Source: Caldifarciminota bacterium
GTDB taxonomy: Bacteria > Hydrothermota > Hydrothermia > B15-G9
Direction of reading: 5' to 3'
Length of the DNA: 64,000 bases
NCBI GenBank assembly: GCA_015489175.1
Contig: WGAI01000059.1
Coordinates: 22,286 to 86,285, forward strand
Shown: positions 35,115-43,489 of the stretch, piece after piece
How positions within the stretch are numbered: position 1 is the stretch's first letter
Layout: every line of letters begins with the position of its first letter
The notes under the pieces: generated by a model
Databases searched by the model: none
What the model was told of the DNA's origin: nothing
Seen by the model: the letters and a program-made list of their open reading frames with translations, nothing else
Program-made: the position numbers and the translations under genes

Positions 35115-36389
35115 ATGCTTGATATAGCTTATTTGAGAAGCAAAAGAGGGGAGCTCATCGAGGCACTCAGAAAAAGGGGATATGATGTCTCGATAGTTGA
35201 CAAACTTGTCGAACTCGATGAGCGGCGAAGGAAACTGGTCAAAGAAGGCGATGACCTCAGAAAACTGCGGAACGAGAAAAGCGAAGAGGTAGCCAGAATC
35301 AAAAAATCCGGCGGCGATGCTTCGGAACTTATCGCAGAACTCAAAAAAGTCAGCCGTCGCATCAAAGAACTCGAAGAAGAACAGAAAAGGGTCGAGGCCG
35401 AATTTCGTGAGCTTTGGCTCCAAATCCCAAACATCCCGCACGAATCCGTGCCTGTTGGGAAAGACGAGACCGAGAATGTGGTTGTGCGTTACGAGGGAGA
35501 AAAGCCTGAGTTTAGCTTTGAACCCAAACCACATTGGGACATCGGAGAGGCGCTCGGCATAATCGACTTCAAAACCGCCGGCAAGATGTCCGGCTCCCGT
35601 TTCTTCATCCTCAAAGGCTACGGCGCACTTTTAGAGAGGGCGCTTATAAACTTCTTCCTCGACATCAACACTCGTGAACACGGCTATTTTGAGGTCATGC
35701 CGCCTGTGCTTGTCAAAGAGGAGGCCGCTTACGCATCCGGTCACCTGCCGAAGTTCAGAGAGGAGATGTATTACATCGACGAAGACGGGCTTTTCCTCGT
35801 CCCGACTGCCGAGATGGCACTCGCAAATCTACATCGCGACCAAATCCTGGATGAATCCATCCTCCCACTTAACTATGTGGCTTACACCCCCTGCTTCAGG
35901 CGCGAGGCCGGCTCATACGGCAAGGATGTCAGGGGCATGATAAGGGTTCACCAGTTCAACAAGGTCGAGCTTTTCAAATACACAAAACCGGAAAACTCTT
36001 ATAAGGAATTGGAAAACATGCTTGAGAATGTCGGGCACATCCTGAAATTGCTGAAGCTCCCTTACAGAGTGGTTCAGCTGTGTTCTGGCGACTTGGGCTT
36101 TGCAGCCTCCGTAACTTACGACTTTGAGGTTTGGGCTCCCGGCCTCGGCAGATGGCTTGAGGTCTCCTCCGTGTCGAACACGGAGGACTTTCAGGCAAGG
36201 CGCGCAAATGTCAGGTTCAGACGAAAATCCACCGGGAAACTGGAATTCGTCCACACTCTCAACGGCTCAGGATTGGCCACTCCAAGGGTGTTCATCGCAA
36301 TACTCGAAAACTATCAACAGGAAGATGGCTCGGTCGTCATACCGGAAGTCTTGCGACCCTACATGGGCATCGATGTCATAAAGGCGTGA
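35115..36389 (+). CDS. serS: Seryl-tRNA synthetase
   Basis: A 424-residue class II synthetase that charges tRNA-Ser. The N-terminal 110 residues form the tRNA-binding antiparallel coiled coil. Motif 2 is CFRREAGSYGKDVRGMIRVHQF (in parts FRREAGSYG, RGMIRVHQF), and motif 3 lies in SGLATPRVFIAILENYQ. The serine-binding TAEM segment (VPTAEMALANLH) is present. AAGGAGGATAAAA precedes the ATG. Second gene of the glyS operon; the TTG-started ostA-like gene begins 4 bases after its stop. Confidence 0.97.
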   Translation: MLDIAYLRSKRGELIEALRKRGYDVSIVDKLVELDERRRKLVKEGDDLRKLRNEKSEEVARIKKSGGDASELIAELKKVSRRIKELEEEQKRVEAEFRELWLQIPNIPHESVPVGKDETENVVVRYEGEKPEFSFEPKPHWDIGEALGIIDFKTAGKMSGSRFFILKGYGALLERALINFFLDINTREHGYFEVMPPVLVKEEAAYASGHLPKFREEMYYIDEDGLFLVPTAEMALANLHRDQILDESILPLNYVAYTPCFRREAGSYGKDVRGMIRVHQFNKVELFKYTKPENSYKELENMLENVGHILKLLKLPYRVVQLCSGDLGFAASVTYDFEVWAPGLGRWLEVSSVSNTEDFQARRANVRFRRKSTGKLEFVHTLNGSGLATPRVFIAILENYQQEDGSVVIPEVLRPYMGIDVIKA

Positions 36390-36393
36390 AACA

Positions 36394-37287
36394 TTGGACT
36401 TTTTCTCGGCTCTTTTGATCGTTTCGGCTCTTTCTGGTAACATTTCGGCCTCTCAAGCTGAGATTCTCATCCGTGGTGGTCAAAAATTCTTCGTGCTCAA
36501 GGATGTAGTCGTTAAAACTCGAAATGTCGAGATCCATTCGGACAGCGGATATTACGACGAGGCTCATCGCAAAGCCGTGCTGTGGGGAAATCTGATCATG
36601 CACGGCACCGATTACAAGATTATTTCAGATACCATGATCTATGTCGAGCTGCCTGAATCGCTGATCTTCTCTCAAAACGCTGTGCTTGAGGACACAGTTT
36701 ATCTGCTCCGCTCCGATCGAGTGATTGATACCCGCGATTCGGCGTTTGCAGTCGGAAATATCTATCTCAAAAACAAGAAGAACGGCCTTTTTTTTACAGG
36801 TGATTCAGGCGTGTATGTGCCTGACATCCGCAAAGGCATCGTTATCGGGGACGCCTTTGTCGAGATCGGTAGAGATACCTCGAAAATCGAGGTCAGAGCT
36901 GACATGATAGCGTTCACGGAGGACACCTTTTTCGCCTACAACCATGTGAAAACGACCTCACGCAACATGAGCACAACCTCGGATTCCGCTTATTTCGTCC
37001 AGTCCGATTCAACCGCGTTTCTCTGGAGCTGTGTCGAGGTGGACTGGGAGAAAGGGACCGCAAAAGCCGACACGGCTGTTATAAAATTCTCGGCGTCAAG
37101 GTTTAAATCGATGCATCTTCTGGGAAACGCCACCCTCATGGTGAAAGATACCACTGGAAGCGTGACCCTCACGGGGCCTGAAATCCTCATCTCTGCGGCT
37201 GATTCGTCCGATTTCGTCGTCGAAGGGATTGGCGATACAAAGGGACAATACCTGCCCGTCGCCACGAAAAGTGAGGAAAAACCATGA
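36394..37287 (+). CDS. OstA/LptA-like outer-membrane biogenesis protein
   Basis: A 297-residue exported protein with a signal sequence (FFSALLIVSALSGNISASQA) and a repetitive beta architecture of the OstA/LptA-LptC type: VEIHSDSGYYDEAHRKAVLWGNL and repeated patterns of short strands with SD-rich turns (SDTMIY, SDRVID, SDSAYF). LptA-type proteins bridge the periplasm for lipopolysaccharide transport, which implies a diderm envelope. It starts at a TTG with a weak AAGGCG site and is coupled to rmuC by an ATGA overlap. The transported lipid is not known. Confidence 0.78.
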   Translation: MDFFSALLIVSALSGNISASQAEILIRGGQKFFVLKDVVVKTRNVEIHSDSGYYDEAHRKAVLWGNLIMHGTDYKIISDTMIYVELPESLIFSQNAVLEDTVYLLRSDRVIDTRDSAFAVGNIYLKNKKNGLFFTGDSGVYVPDIRKGIVIGDAFVEIGRDTSKIEVRADMIAFTEDTFFAYNHVKTTSRNMSTTSDSAYFVQSDSTAFLWSCVEVDWEKGTAKADTAVIKFSASRFKSMHLLGNATLMVKDTTGSVTLTGPEILISAADSSDFVVEGIGDTKGQYLPVATKSEEKP

Positions 37288-38270
37288 CATTGTTGGTAGT
37301 GCTGCTGTTCCTTTCAATCCTTTTGTCGATTTTTTTGGCCATCGTGCTGCTCTCAGGGCTTAAGAGGCGCGAAGCCGGGCACGAGCTTGAGGAGAAAGTG
37401 AACGCCATCTCAAACGAGATTGAGATAATCAAATCCATTCTGTCCGAGCGCATTTCAGACCTACACTCGCGCCTTGATGTGCATCTCGGTCAGACCGGTG
37501 CAGTGATGGGAGATGTGAAGCAGAGCCTTGGCCGAATTGAGGAGATGGCTCGCTCTGTTCGCGAACTCGCATCCAGCATTGTGTCCCTACAGGATCTCCT
37601 GAAACCGCCATCCGTCAGAGGTGGACTTGGCGAAACCATGCTTGAGAGAATTATCGAAGAGGTTTTGCCAGTGGGATTTTACAGCTTTCAACAGAGGCTC
37701 CCAAACGGGATGCGTGTCGATGCCGCCATCTTCATAAACAACAGGATTCTACCGCTCGACGCCAAGTTTCCGCTCGAAAATTTAAGAAAGATGCTCGGTT
37801 CAGATGGGGCCGAAAGGGAAAAATTCAAGCGTATGTTCCTGACGGACATAAGGAAACACATCGACGACATCCACAGACGGTATGTGCACCCTGATATAGG
37901 CACATTCGATTTTGCCATCATGTATGTGCCAGCAGAAAGCGTTTATTACGAAGCCTTTATCGTCAATCAAGCGGTTTATGATTACGCCATCAGCAAAAAG
38001 GTCATCCCCGTGTCGCCGGGCACATTTTATGCCTACCTTCAGGCCATCCTGTATGGCATAAAAGGCATTCAGATAGAAAAACATATCGAGAAAGTGCTTT
38101 CTGAAATGGAAGGCCTGACTAACTCGCTCATCTCCCTCCAGAAAGAGCTCGACACGCTGGGGGAGCATATCAGGAGGAGCTACAACAAATACGAATCCGT
38201 CCGCAGAAATTATGTAGATGTGCTGGATAAGGCTCAGAAGTTGAACAAAAGAGGAGGTGAAAGTTTATGA
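37284..38270 (+). CDS. rmuC: RmuC-family protein
   Basis: A 328-residue RmuC homologue. One N-terminal membrane helix (LLVVLLFLSILLSIFLAIVL) is followed by a coiled coil to about residue 105 and the RmuC core GGLGETMLERIIEEVLP, DAAIFINNRILPLDAKFPLE and KVIPVSPGTFYAYLQAI. The family limits certain recombination events and has a restriction-nuclease-like core; its biochemistry is poorly defined. It overlaps ostA upstream and the flavin-reductase gene downstream by 4 bases each. Confidence 0.92.
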   Translation: MTLLVVLLFLSILLSIFLAIVLLSGLKRREAGHELEEKVNAISNEIEIIKSILSERISDLHSRLDVHLGQTGAVMGDVKQSLGRIEEMARSVRELASSIVSLQDLLKPPSVRGGLGETMLERIIEEVLPVGFYSFQQRLPNGMRVDAAIFINNRILPLDAKFPLENLRKMLGSDGAEREKFKRMFLTDIRKHIDDIHRRYVHPDIGTFDFAIMYVPAESVYYEAFIVNQAVYDYAISKKVIPVSPGTFYAYLQAILYGIKGIQIEKHIEKVLSEMEGLTNSLISLQKELDTLGEHIRRSYNKYESVRRNYVDVLDKAQKLNKRGGESL

Positions 38271-38827
38271 AAAAGGTGATTCAGGGCCTGCCCAAAAGCT
38301 ATTTCAATTACCCGATGCCCGTTGCAGTGGTCGGGATTAAGAGAGAAGATACCCGAAACCTCATCCCTCTTGTCTGGCATGTGCAGCTGTCCTTCGATCC
38401 TCCCCTTTACGGAATTTCCATCTCGCCCAAGCGATTCTCGCACGATCTGGTCATGGAAGCGGGCGAATTCAGCGTCAACTTCCTGCCGTTTGAGAAGGTA
38501 GAGCTCATAAACAAGATCGGTAGCCTTTCCGGACGAGAGGTTGACAAAATCAAAGAGCTCGGTGTGGAAATCGAGGAGGCCACTGCTATCGACGGCTTTG
38601 TCCTTAAAGATGCCTATGCGGCCTTTGAGTGCGAACTCATCGAGCACACCGCATTTGACGGCGACCACACATTTTTCGTAGGTCTCGTTGTCGCAACACA
38701 TTATGAGACAAACTTCTACGACGAAAAGACCATTATAAAAGTCGATAGGGTTAAGCCGACACTTTACATAGGCAAGTATCGATACCTTACGGTCGATCCA
38801 GAAAGCTTAAAGGATTTCGGGAAGTGA
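38267..38827 (+). CDS. Flavin reductase-like domain protein
   Basis: A 186-residue protein of the FMN-binding split-barrel flavoprotein reductase family. Characteristic features are the N-terminal YPMPVAVVGI, the segment ISISPKRFSHDLVMEAGEFS and the strand VNFLP, where the flavin phosphate binds. Members use NAD(P)H to reduce FMN or act as flavin-linked oxidoreductases. The ATG overlaps the rmuC stop (ATGA). The physiological partner is not evident; it may simply share the housekeeping operon. Confidence 0.82.
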   Translation: MKKVIQGLPKSYFNYPMPVAVVGIKREDTRNLIPLVWHVQLSFDPPLYGISISPKRFSHDLVMEAGEFSVNFLPFEKVELINKIGSLSGREVDKIKELGVEIEEATAIDGFVLKDAYAAFECELIEHTAFDGDHTFFVGLVVATHYETNFYDEKTIIKVDRVKPTLYIGKYRYLTVDPESLKDFGK

Positions 38828-38832
38828 GCTGA

Positions 38833-40164
38833 ATGAGGATAGGGCTTCACAAGTATCCTGCGCTGTTGCCCTTCATCTTCCTCGCTTCAGGTATCGCCCT
38901 CCATCAAAGCCGTGCAGGGATTGCCATCGCCGTAATTGCGGCGTTATTGGGTATTTTTCTCATCCGAACGGTCTTTTATGCGCTTGTTTTTGTGCCAGTC
39001 GGTTTTTTGATCGCATTTTTGCACACACGGAGGCCAATGGAGCTGTTTGTGGGGAAGCGTGTCCGTGTAGCCATGACCGTTATCTCGCCTTCGATCGCCC
39101 GTGTTGACTCACTGATGACCGACAGTGGGATGGTCGAATACCACGCCCTCGTCGGCGTATGGCCACCAGCATTCGAGAAAGGCACGAAAATTGATGCCAT
39201 CGGGTTCGTCGCCCAGACAGACAACGATTACCTCATTGGAAACGGCGTATTTCACACCTTCGATGTGGAGCGCCTGCACAGAATTACGCCTCCGTCCTCT
39301 CTCGACGCAAACATCAGGAGGGTCATCGGGTCAGACCTCCATGAGAACATCAGCGATTCACTCGCAAGAGGGGTGCTGCTGGCATTCACGATTGGGGAGC
39401 GGCGCAGTGTCCCATTTCTGCTCAAAGAGAACTTCAAAAAGGCGGGCATATACCATCTTTTTGCCATTTCCGGGTTGCATATCGGTATCCTTTTCACAAT
39501 TTTTCTGTTGATCCTGCGGTTTTTGAGGGTGGGCAAATCGGCAGCGTCGGTGATTTCCGGTATCCTGCTGCTCGGCTATGGGCATGTCGCCGGCTATACG
39601 CCTTCGATCCTCAGAGCTGTTGTGATGGCATGGGCTTTCATTCTGGCCTATGTCTCCGGCAGGCGATCATATCCGATCAATACGCTGGCACTCGCCGGCC
39701 TTATCACGCTTTTCATCAACCCGTTCTACCTGTTTAACATCGGGTTTCAACTCTCTTACCTTGCCACATTCGGGATACTCCTATTTTATCCGCTTTACAA
39801 GAATTTGCCTTTCAGGTGGTTGACAGTGCCGTTAATGGCGTCTTTTGCGGCAATGGCATACACAGCGCCACTTCTGTCCCTGAAAATGGGATACTTTTCA
39901 ACGGTGTCCCCAATAACGAGTTATATCGGTGGATGGCTGCTCTGGTTCGCACTGGCCGAGACAATAGCCGCACTGGCAACAGGCATAACGCCGTTCTACC
40001 GAGTTGCGGAACTGGCGGCATCGCTGCTCATACTCACAGCAAACCTGTTCGCAAAGCTTCCATTCAGCACAGTGAGCCTTAACCCTGTTGTTTCAGGTGT
40101 GATTTTGTGGTATGTCCTGATCACAGCCCTCGGCATGGCTTTGAGGATATGGATAAGGGGCTGA
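38833..40164 (+). CDS. ComEC/Rec2-type membrane protein without the MBL domain
   Basis: A 443-residue polytopic membrane protein. After an N-terminal OB-like region, the competence core is clear: KKAGIYHLFAISGLHIGILF, the ComEC hallmark, then GHVAGYTPSILRAVVMAWAF and NIGFQLSYLATFGILL. ComEC forms the channel that passes single-stranded DNA into the cytoplasm during transformation. Full-length proteins of 700-800 residues add a C-terminal metallo-beta-lactamase-like domain, which is missing here, and no such domain follows. Last gene of the glyS-serS run. Confidence 0.85.
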   Translation: MRIGLHKYPALLPFIFLASGIALHQSRAGIAIAVIAALLGIFLIRTVFYALVFVPVGFLIAFLHTRRPMELFVGKRVRVAMTVISPSIARVDSLMTDSGMVEYHALVGVWPPAFEKGTKIDAIGFVAQTDNDYLIGNGVFHTFDVERLHRITPPSSLDANIRRVIGSDLHENISDSLARGVLLAFTIGERRSVPFLLKENFKKAGIYHLFAISGLHIGILFTIFLLILRFLRVGKSAASVISGILLLGYGHVAGYTPSILRAVVMAWAFILAYVSGRRSYPINTLALAGLITLFINPFYLFNIGFQLSYLATFGILLFYPLYKNLPFRWLTVPLMASFAAMAYTAPLLSLKMGYFSTVSPITSYIGGWLLWFALAETIAALATGITPFYRVAELAASLLILTANLFAKLPFSTVSLNPVVSGVILWYVLITALGMALRIWIRG

Positions 40165-40254
40165 TGTGCAGTGACAAAGTTGGAATTTCGATTAGCTGGC
40201 TATATGATTATCTGGGCAATAATTTTGGTTCGAAATAAAAGGGGGAGGGAAAAT

Positions 40255-40626
40255 ATGGAATCGATTGAGCAAAAGGTAAAGGCGATACTGGCTGGAATTG
40301 TGAGAGATGTCGAGGGTATAGAAGGGGCGTTGCTTGTGGATAACAATGGTTTTGTTCTTTCGTCCAGTGGCATAGTTGCTCAAAGTGATCTTGATCTTAT
40401 CGGGGGTATCCTCACATCCCTTGCGAATGTTGCCATAAAGGTTGGAGAGGAGCTTGATACCGGGGGAATCAATGGATTAATAGTTGAAGGGGGCAAAAAA
40501 CAGATCTATATGAGGAAGATAGGCAATTATAAAACTTTGATAATCATATCCAAGCGTGAAACTCCTATCGGCATGGTGACCTACATAGCAAGAAAATCCG
40601 AGCCGATGATAAACGAAGTGCTCTAA
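40255..40626 (+). CDS. Roadblock/LC7 domain protein
   Basis: A 123-residue stand-alone Roadblock/LC7 domain. The fold pattern is visible in LVDNNGFVLSSSGI, a long helix IGGILTSLANVAIKVGEEL, then the strands KKQIYMRKIGN and TLIIISKRETPIGMV. Such modules regulate small Ras-like GTPases (MglA type) or scaffold signalling complexes. A GGGGGAGGG site precedes ATG 40255, so the longer frame to 40171 is rejected. The neighbour 17 bases downstream is V4R-like; no MglA-type GTPase is encoded nearby. Confidence 0.85.
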   Translation: MESIEQKVKAILAGIVRDVEGIEGALLVDNNGFVLSSSGIVAQSDLDLIGGILTSLANVAIKVGEELDTGGINGLIVEGGKKQIYMRKIGNYKTLIIISKRETPIGMVTYIARKSEPMINEVL

Positions 40627-40642
40627 CAGGGAGGGAGCTAAA

Positions 40643-41146
40643 ATGGGAATTGAGGAAAAGGTTAAGGAGAGGCAACTAAAGGCGACCAACATTTTCATAG
40701 CTTCATTTATCGCGGGTCTTAATGAGATGGGACTCCTGAACCAGGCGAATGTGCTATGGGCGTCACGGCGGGCAGGCCGGTCCCTGAGTGAATGCGCAAG
40801 GATCAGGGGATTTGTGGATCAGGCTCCCGCTGATGTTTACGAGAAGGCCAAATTTTTCCTCGAAAAGCTTGTCGAGATGCTCGATTTGGCCGTTCGCAAG
40901 GAGATAAAGCTTGAAGGTAACATACTTAGCATAAAAATCTACAAAAACACATGTAAATTCTGTCCCAAGGGAGTTGGTGGGGCACAGCTTGAAGGCACAC
41001 TTTGTCCGTATCCAGGTATGATGCACGAGTATCTAAAAAAGTTGCTTGAGGGGCAGGCTACTGTGGAAATGGTGACCCATGAAAGGGCGCCTATGGTTCA
41101 GGACAATGAGGGGTGCCACATAGCGTTCAAGATAATACCTGCCTGA
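40643..41146 (+). CDS. Cysteine-cluster protein resembling the V4R ligand-binding domain
   Basis: A 167-residue protein co-transcribed with the roadblock gene. Its C-terminal half has CKFCPKGVGGAQLEG, TLCPYPGMMHEYL and a last Cys in EGCHI, a four-cysteine arrangement like that of V4R (4-vinyl reductase) sensory domains, which bind zinc and small hydrophobic ligands. The N-terminal half is helical. A GGAGGGAG site precedes the ATG. The pair may be a sensor and its roadblock partner; the assignment rests on the cysteine pattern and is moderate. Confidence 0.6.
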   Translation: MGIEEKVKERQLKATNIFIASFIAGLNEMGLLNQANVLWASRRAGRSLSECARIRGFVDQAPADVYEKAKFFLEKLVEMLDLAVRKEIKLEGNILSIKIYKNTCKFCPKGVGGAQLEGTLCPYPGMMHEYLKKLLEGQATVEMVTHERAPMVQDNEGCHIAFKIIPA

Positions 41147-41150
41147 TTTC

Positions 41151-41175
41151 AAAGGGCGGCCGAAGGCCGCCCTTT
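41151..41175. terminator. 11-bp GAA-triloop hairpin between convergent genes
   Basis: AAAGGGCGGCC, GAA, GGCCGCCCTTT: fully symmetric, with A-run and T-run at the ends, so it should stop transcription from both sides (V4R-like gene and etfA). Confidence 0.85.
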
Positions 41176-41183
41176 CGCCATCC

Positions 41184-42098
41184 TTAGCCTTTCAGCTTTT
41201 CCATCATCATTGGAATGACCTCGAACAAATCCCCGACTATGCCGTAATCGGCGTATTGAAATATTGGAGCTTGCGGGTCTTTGTTGATAGCGATTATCGT
41301 CTTCGACGAGTTCATACCAGCGATATGCTGCATGGCACCTGAAATGCCGCACGCAATGTAAACTGAGGGCGACACTACCTTTCCGGTCTGGCCCACCTGA
41401 TGTGAATGGTCGATCCATCCCTCATCCACAGCGGCACGGCTTGCACCGATCGCAACGCTCCCGTAACCCAGTTCGTTGAGCAAAGCGGCGAACTTGCGCA
41501 AAAGCTTAAACCCTTCAGGGCCGCCGACACCTCGACCACCAGCCACGATAATGTCGGCTTCGGTTATATCGACCTCGTTGCCCTCCCTTGGGATGGTCTC
41601 TGTGAGCTCAACACCTTCGTTCGCAAGAATTTCTATTTTTTCCACATTGACTTTGCCAGAGAGCTCGCCCCCGTATTCAAAACTTTTAGGACGCACAGTC
41701 GCAACTACGGGGGAGACAACCGGTTTAAAGAGCGCCCTTATCTTGTTGCTCAGAATCTCGCGCTTAAATCCGTTATCTTCTAAATCAACGATGTTAGCGA
41801 AAAATGCGCCGTTGAGTGCAGCCGCAAGAGAGGCTCCCAGCCAATTGCCCCATTTTGTCCCCGGTAAAAAGACGATGTCAAATTTATTCTCTGTTATGAA
41901 ATCTGCTATAGCCTCGAATTTTGGCGGGAAATGCGGGGTATTCATGAGGTGGAGCTTGCCGCCGAAATCGGCCGATGCGGGCTCATCGAATGCAGCGAAT
42001 TCCACATCCTGCGTAACCTTGAGCGCTGCTCCAATCGCATCATAGCTGGCGGATCTGATGTTTCCGTCTCGAATTTCAAGGAAAACGAGCGCTTTCAC
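41184..42098 (-). CDS. etfA: Electron transfer flavoprotein alpha subunit
   Basis: A 304-residue ETF alpha subunit, which binds FAD in its C-terminal domain: GGRGVGGPEGFKLLRKFAAL, AIGASRAAVDEGWIDHSHQV and QTGKVVSPSVYIACGISGAM (sequence runs cited separately). The N-terminal half is the adenine-nucleotide-like domain. With EtfB it passes electrons from flavin dehydrogenases, in anaerobes often by bifurcation. The start overlaps the etfB stop by 4 bases. No acyl-CoA dehydrogenase or other partner is near. Confidence 0.95.
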   Translation of the reverse strand: MKALVFLEIRDGNIRSASYDAIGAALKVTQDVEFAAFDEPASADFGGKLHLMNTPHFPPKFEAIADFITENKFDIVFLPGTKWGNWLGASLAAALNGAFFANIVDLEDNGFKREILSNKIRALFKPVVSPVVATVRPKSFEYGGELSGKVNVEKIEILANEGVELTETIPREGNEVDITEADIIVAGGRGVGGPEGFKLLRKFAALLNELGYGSVAIGASRAAVDEGWIDHSHQVGQTGKVVSPSVYIACGISGAMQHIAGMNSSKTIIAINKDPQAPIFQYADYGIVGDLFEVIPMMMEKLKG

Positions 42099-42829
42099 AG
42101 CACACCTCCTTTCTTGAGTGCCTCGAAGAACGGCTCAAAATCATCAAAGATCTGCCTCTGGCGGCTTCTCGCATATTTTTCCACCCTGACTACTTCGGCC
42201 TCGCCCGAATGCAGCTCAGAAGGCTCTATCACCTCAAGTTTGGCCCGTTTTGCCTTCATGACACCCCTGAACGACGGCAGTCTCGGCTGATTTAGCCCCT
42301 TATCGCAGCTTAGCAAAGCGGGAAGGGTCACTTTGTAACTGCTCTTGCCCCAATCCTCTTCCCTCTCAACAAAGGCAACACCATCATCGACCGAAAGGCC
42401 GGTTATGGATGGGACGAACGGAATGCCCAGCATGGCTGAAAGGTAGGCCGTGACACCGCCCCTTTGCATGTCCGTTGATATGTTCCCCGCAAGAATTAGG
42501 TCGAACTTACGCTCACTTAGCACATCCGCAAGATGACGGGCTATCCCCATCGCACCGAGCCAGAAATAGTCGCTGCGTTTGATCATGATACCGTGATCGA
42601 CACCCATTGCAATGGCGTTCCTCAACGCCTGTTCCGCGTGCTTATCGCCCACCGATATGGCTGTCACATTGCCTCCAAACTTTTCTTTCAGCTGAAGGCC
42701 TGCCTCTATCGCGAACTCATCGAACGGATTGGTTATGAACATCACATTTTCAAGGTTGACCTTCCCATCAGTAACGGTAATGCTCTCTCCGGTATCAACA
42801 CCGCCACGAACCAGCACAAAGATGTCCAT
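42095..42829 (-). CDS. etfB: Electron transfer flavoprotein beta subunit
   Basis: A 244-residue ETF beta subunit; the start MDIFVLVRGGVDTGESITVT and internal AEQALRNAIAMGVDHGIMI, LILAGNISTDMQRGGVTAYL and SLSVDDGV segments match. In typical bacterial ETFs the beta subunit carries AMP or, in bifurcating forms, a second FAD. AGGAGGAAAAG precedes ATG 42829, preferred over the longer frame to 42853. It leads the two-gene etfBA operon. Confidence 0.94.
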   Translation of the reverse strand: MDIFVLVRGGVDTGESITVTDGKVNLENVMFITNPFDEFAIEAGLQLKEKFGGNVTAISVGDKHAEQALRNAIAMGVDHGIMIKRSDYFWLGAMGIARHLADVLSERKFDLILAGNISTDMQRGGVTAYLSAMLGIPFVPSITGLSVDDGVAFVEREEDWGKSSYKVTLPALLSCDKGLNQPRLPSFRGVMKAKRAKLEVIEPSELHSGEAEVVRVEKYARSRQRQIFDDFEPFFEALKKGGVL

Positions 42830-43036
42830 CTTTTCCTCCTTGTTTGGTTGCAAATTTTCATGACAATGCCCTTACCTGGCAACTACATGCGAAAAGATTT
42901 GCACTTGACCTCTCTTTTATCCAAATTTGTTCGCGGAATAAAACATGTGAACAGTAGAACAGAGAAATTTCATTGCATGATAAGACTTTATCGGTCATAT
43001 TTTTAAAGTGCTATTATCATACTTGCAGGTTTGCAA

Positions 43037-43417
43037 CTACTCACAATCGGGTTTACCCTTTGAAAGCTTTTTGAGTTCCTTATGGATCTCGGTTATTTTC
43101 CATTCGATAGAGGAAAGTATCCAGAGCTCGAAATGATTGGCTCTCATAAGCTGATGGACGATGTATATTATCTTGAATGAAATTATGCCTATGGCAAGGT
43201 CTATGACAGCGAACCTGAGTCCATCTTCGACAAATATTGATATGACAAGGGAGATTATGACGAGGATTGTGAACAGGATGTTTGCGAACCGGGAATTAAA
43301 ACTCGGCACGCCGCCTATGCGTCCTACAATCGAGCGCACTCGTTCCTTCTCCTTTTTGAATGCCTCGATCTCTTCAAGGAGCTCCTGCAATTCCTTGTCC
43401 AATTTAGACTTGTCCAT
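43037..43417 (-). CDS. Small membrane protein with coiled coil
   Basis: A 126-residue protein: an acidic/basic coiled coil (KELQELLEEIEAFKKEKERV, residues 8-28), two adjacent hydrophobic helices (NILFTILVIISLVISIFV and FAVIDLAIGIISFKIIYIV), and a second helical tail ending KKLSKGKPDCE. GGAGGTGATTTG precedes ATG 43417. No family is recognised. It stands alone between etfBA and the C25-like gene, divergent from the latter. Confidence 0.7.
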   Translation of the reverse strand: MDKSKLDKELQELLEEIEAFKKEKERVRSIVGRIGGVPSFNSRFANILFTILVIISLVISIFVEDGLRFAVIDLAIGIISFKIIYIVHQLMRANHFELWILSSIEWKITEIHKELKKLSKGKPDCE

Positions 43418-43489
43418 CAAATCACCTCCATTGGAGGACGAGGATATGACAGAAAACGACTTTATTCAAGATTTAAAAGGGGTGTAATC

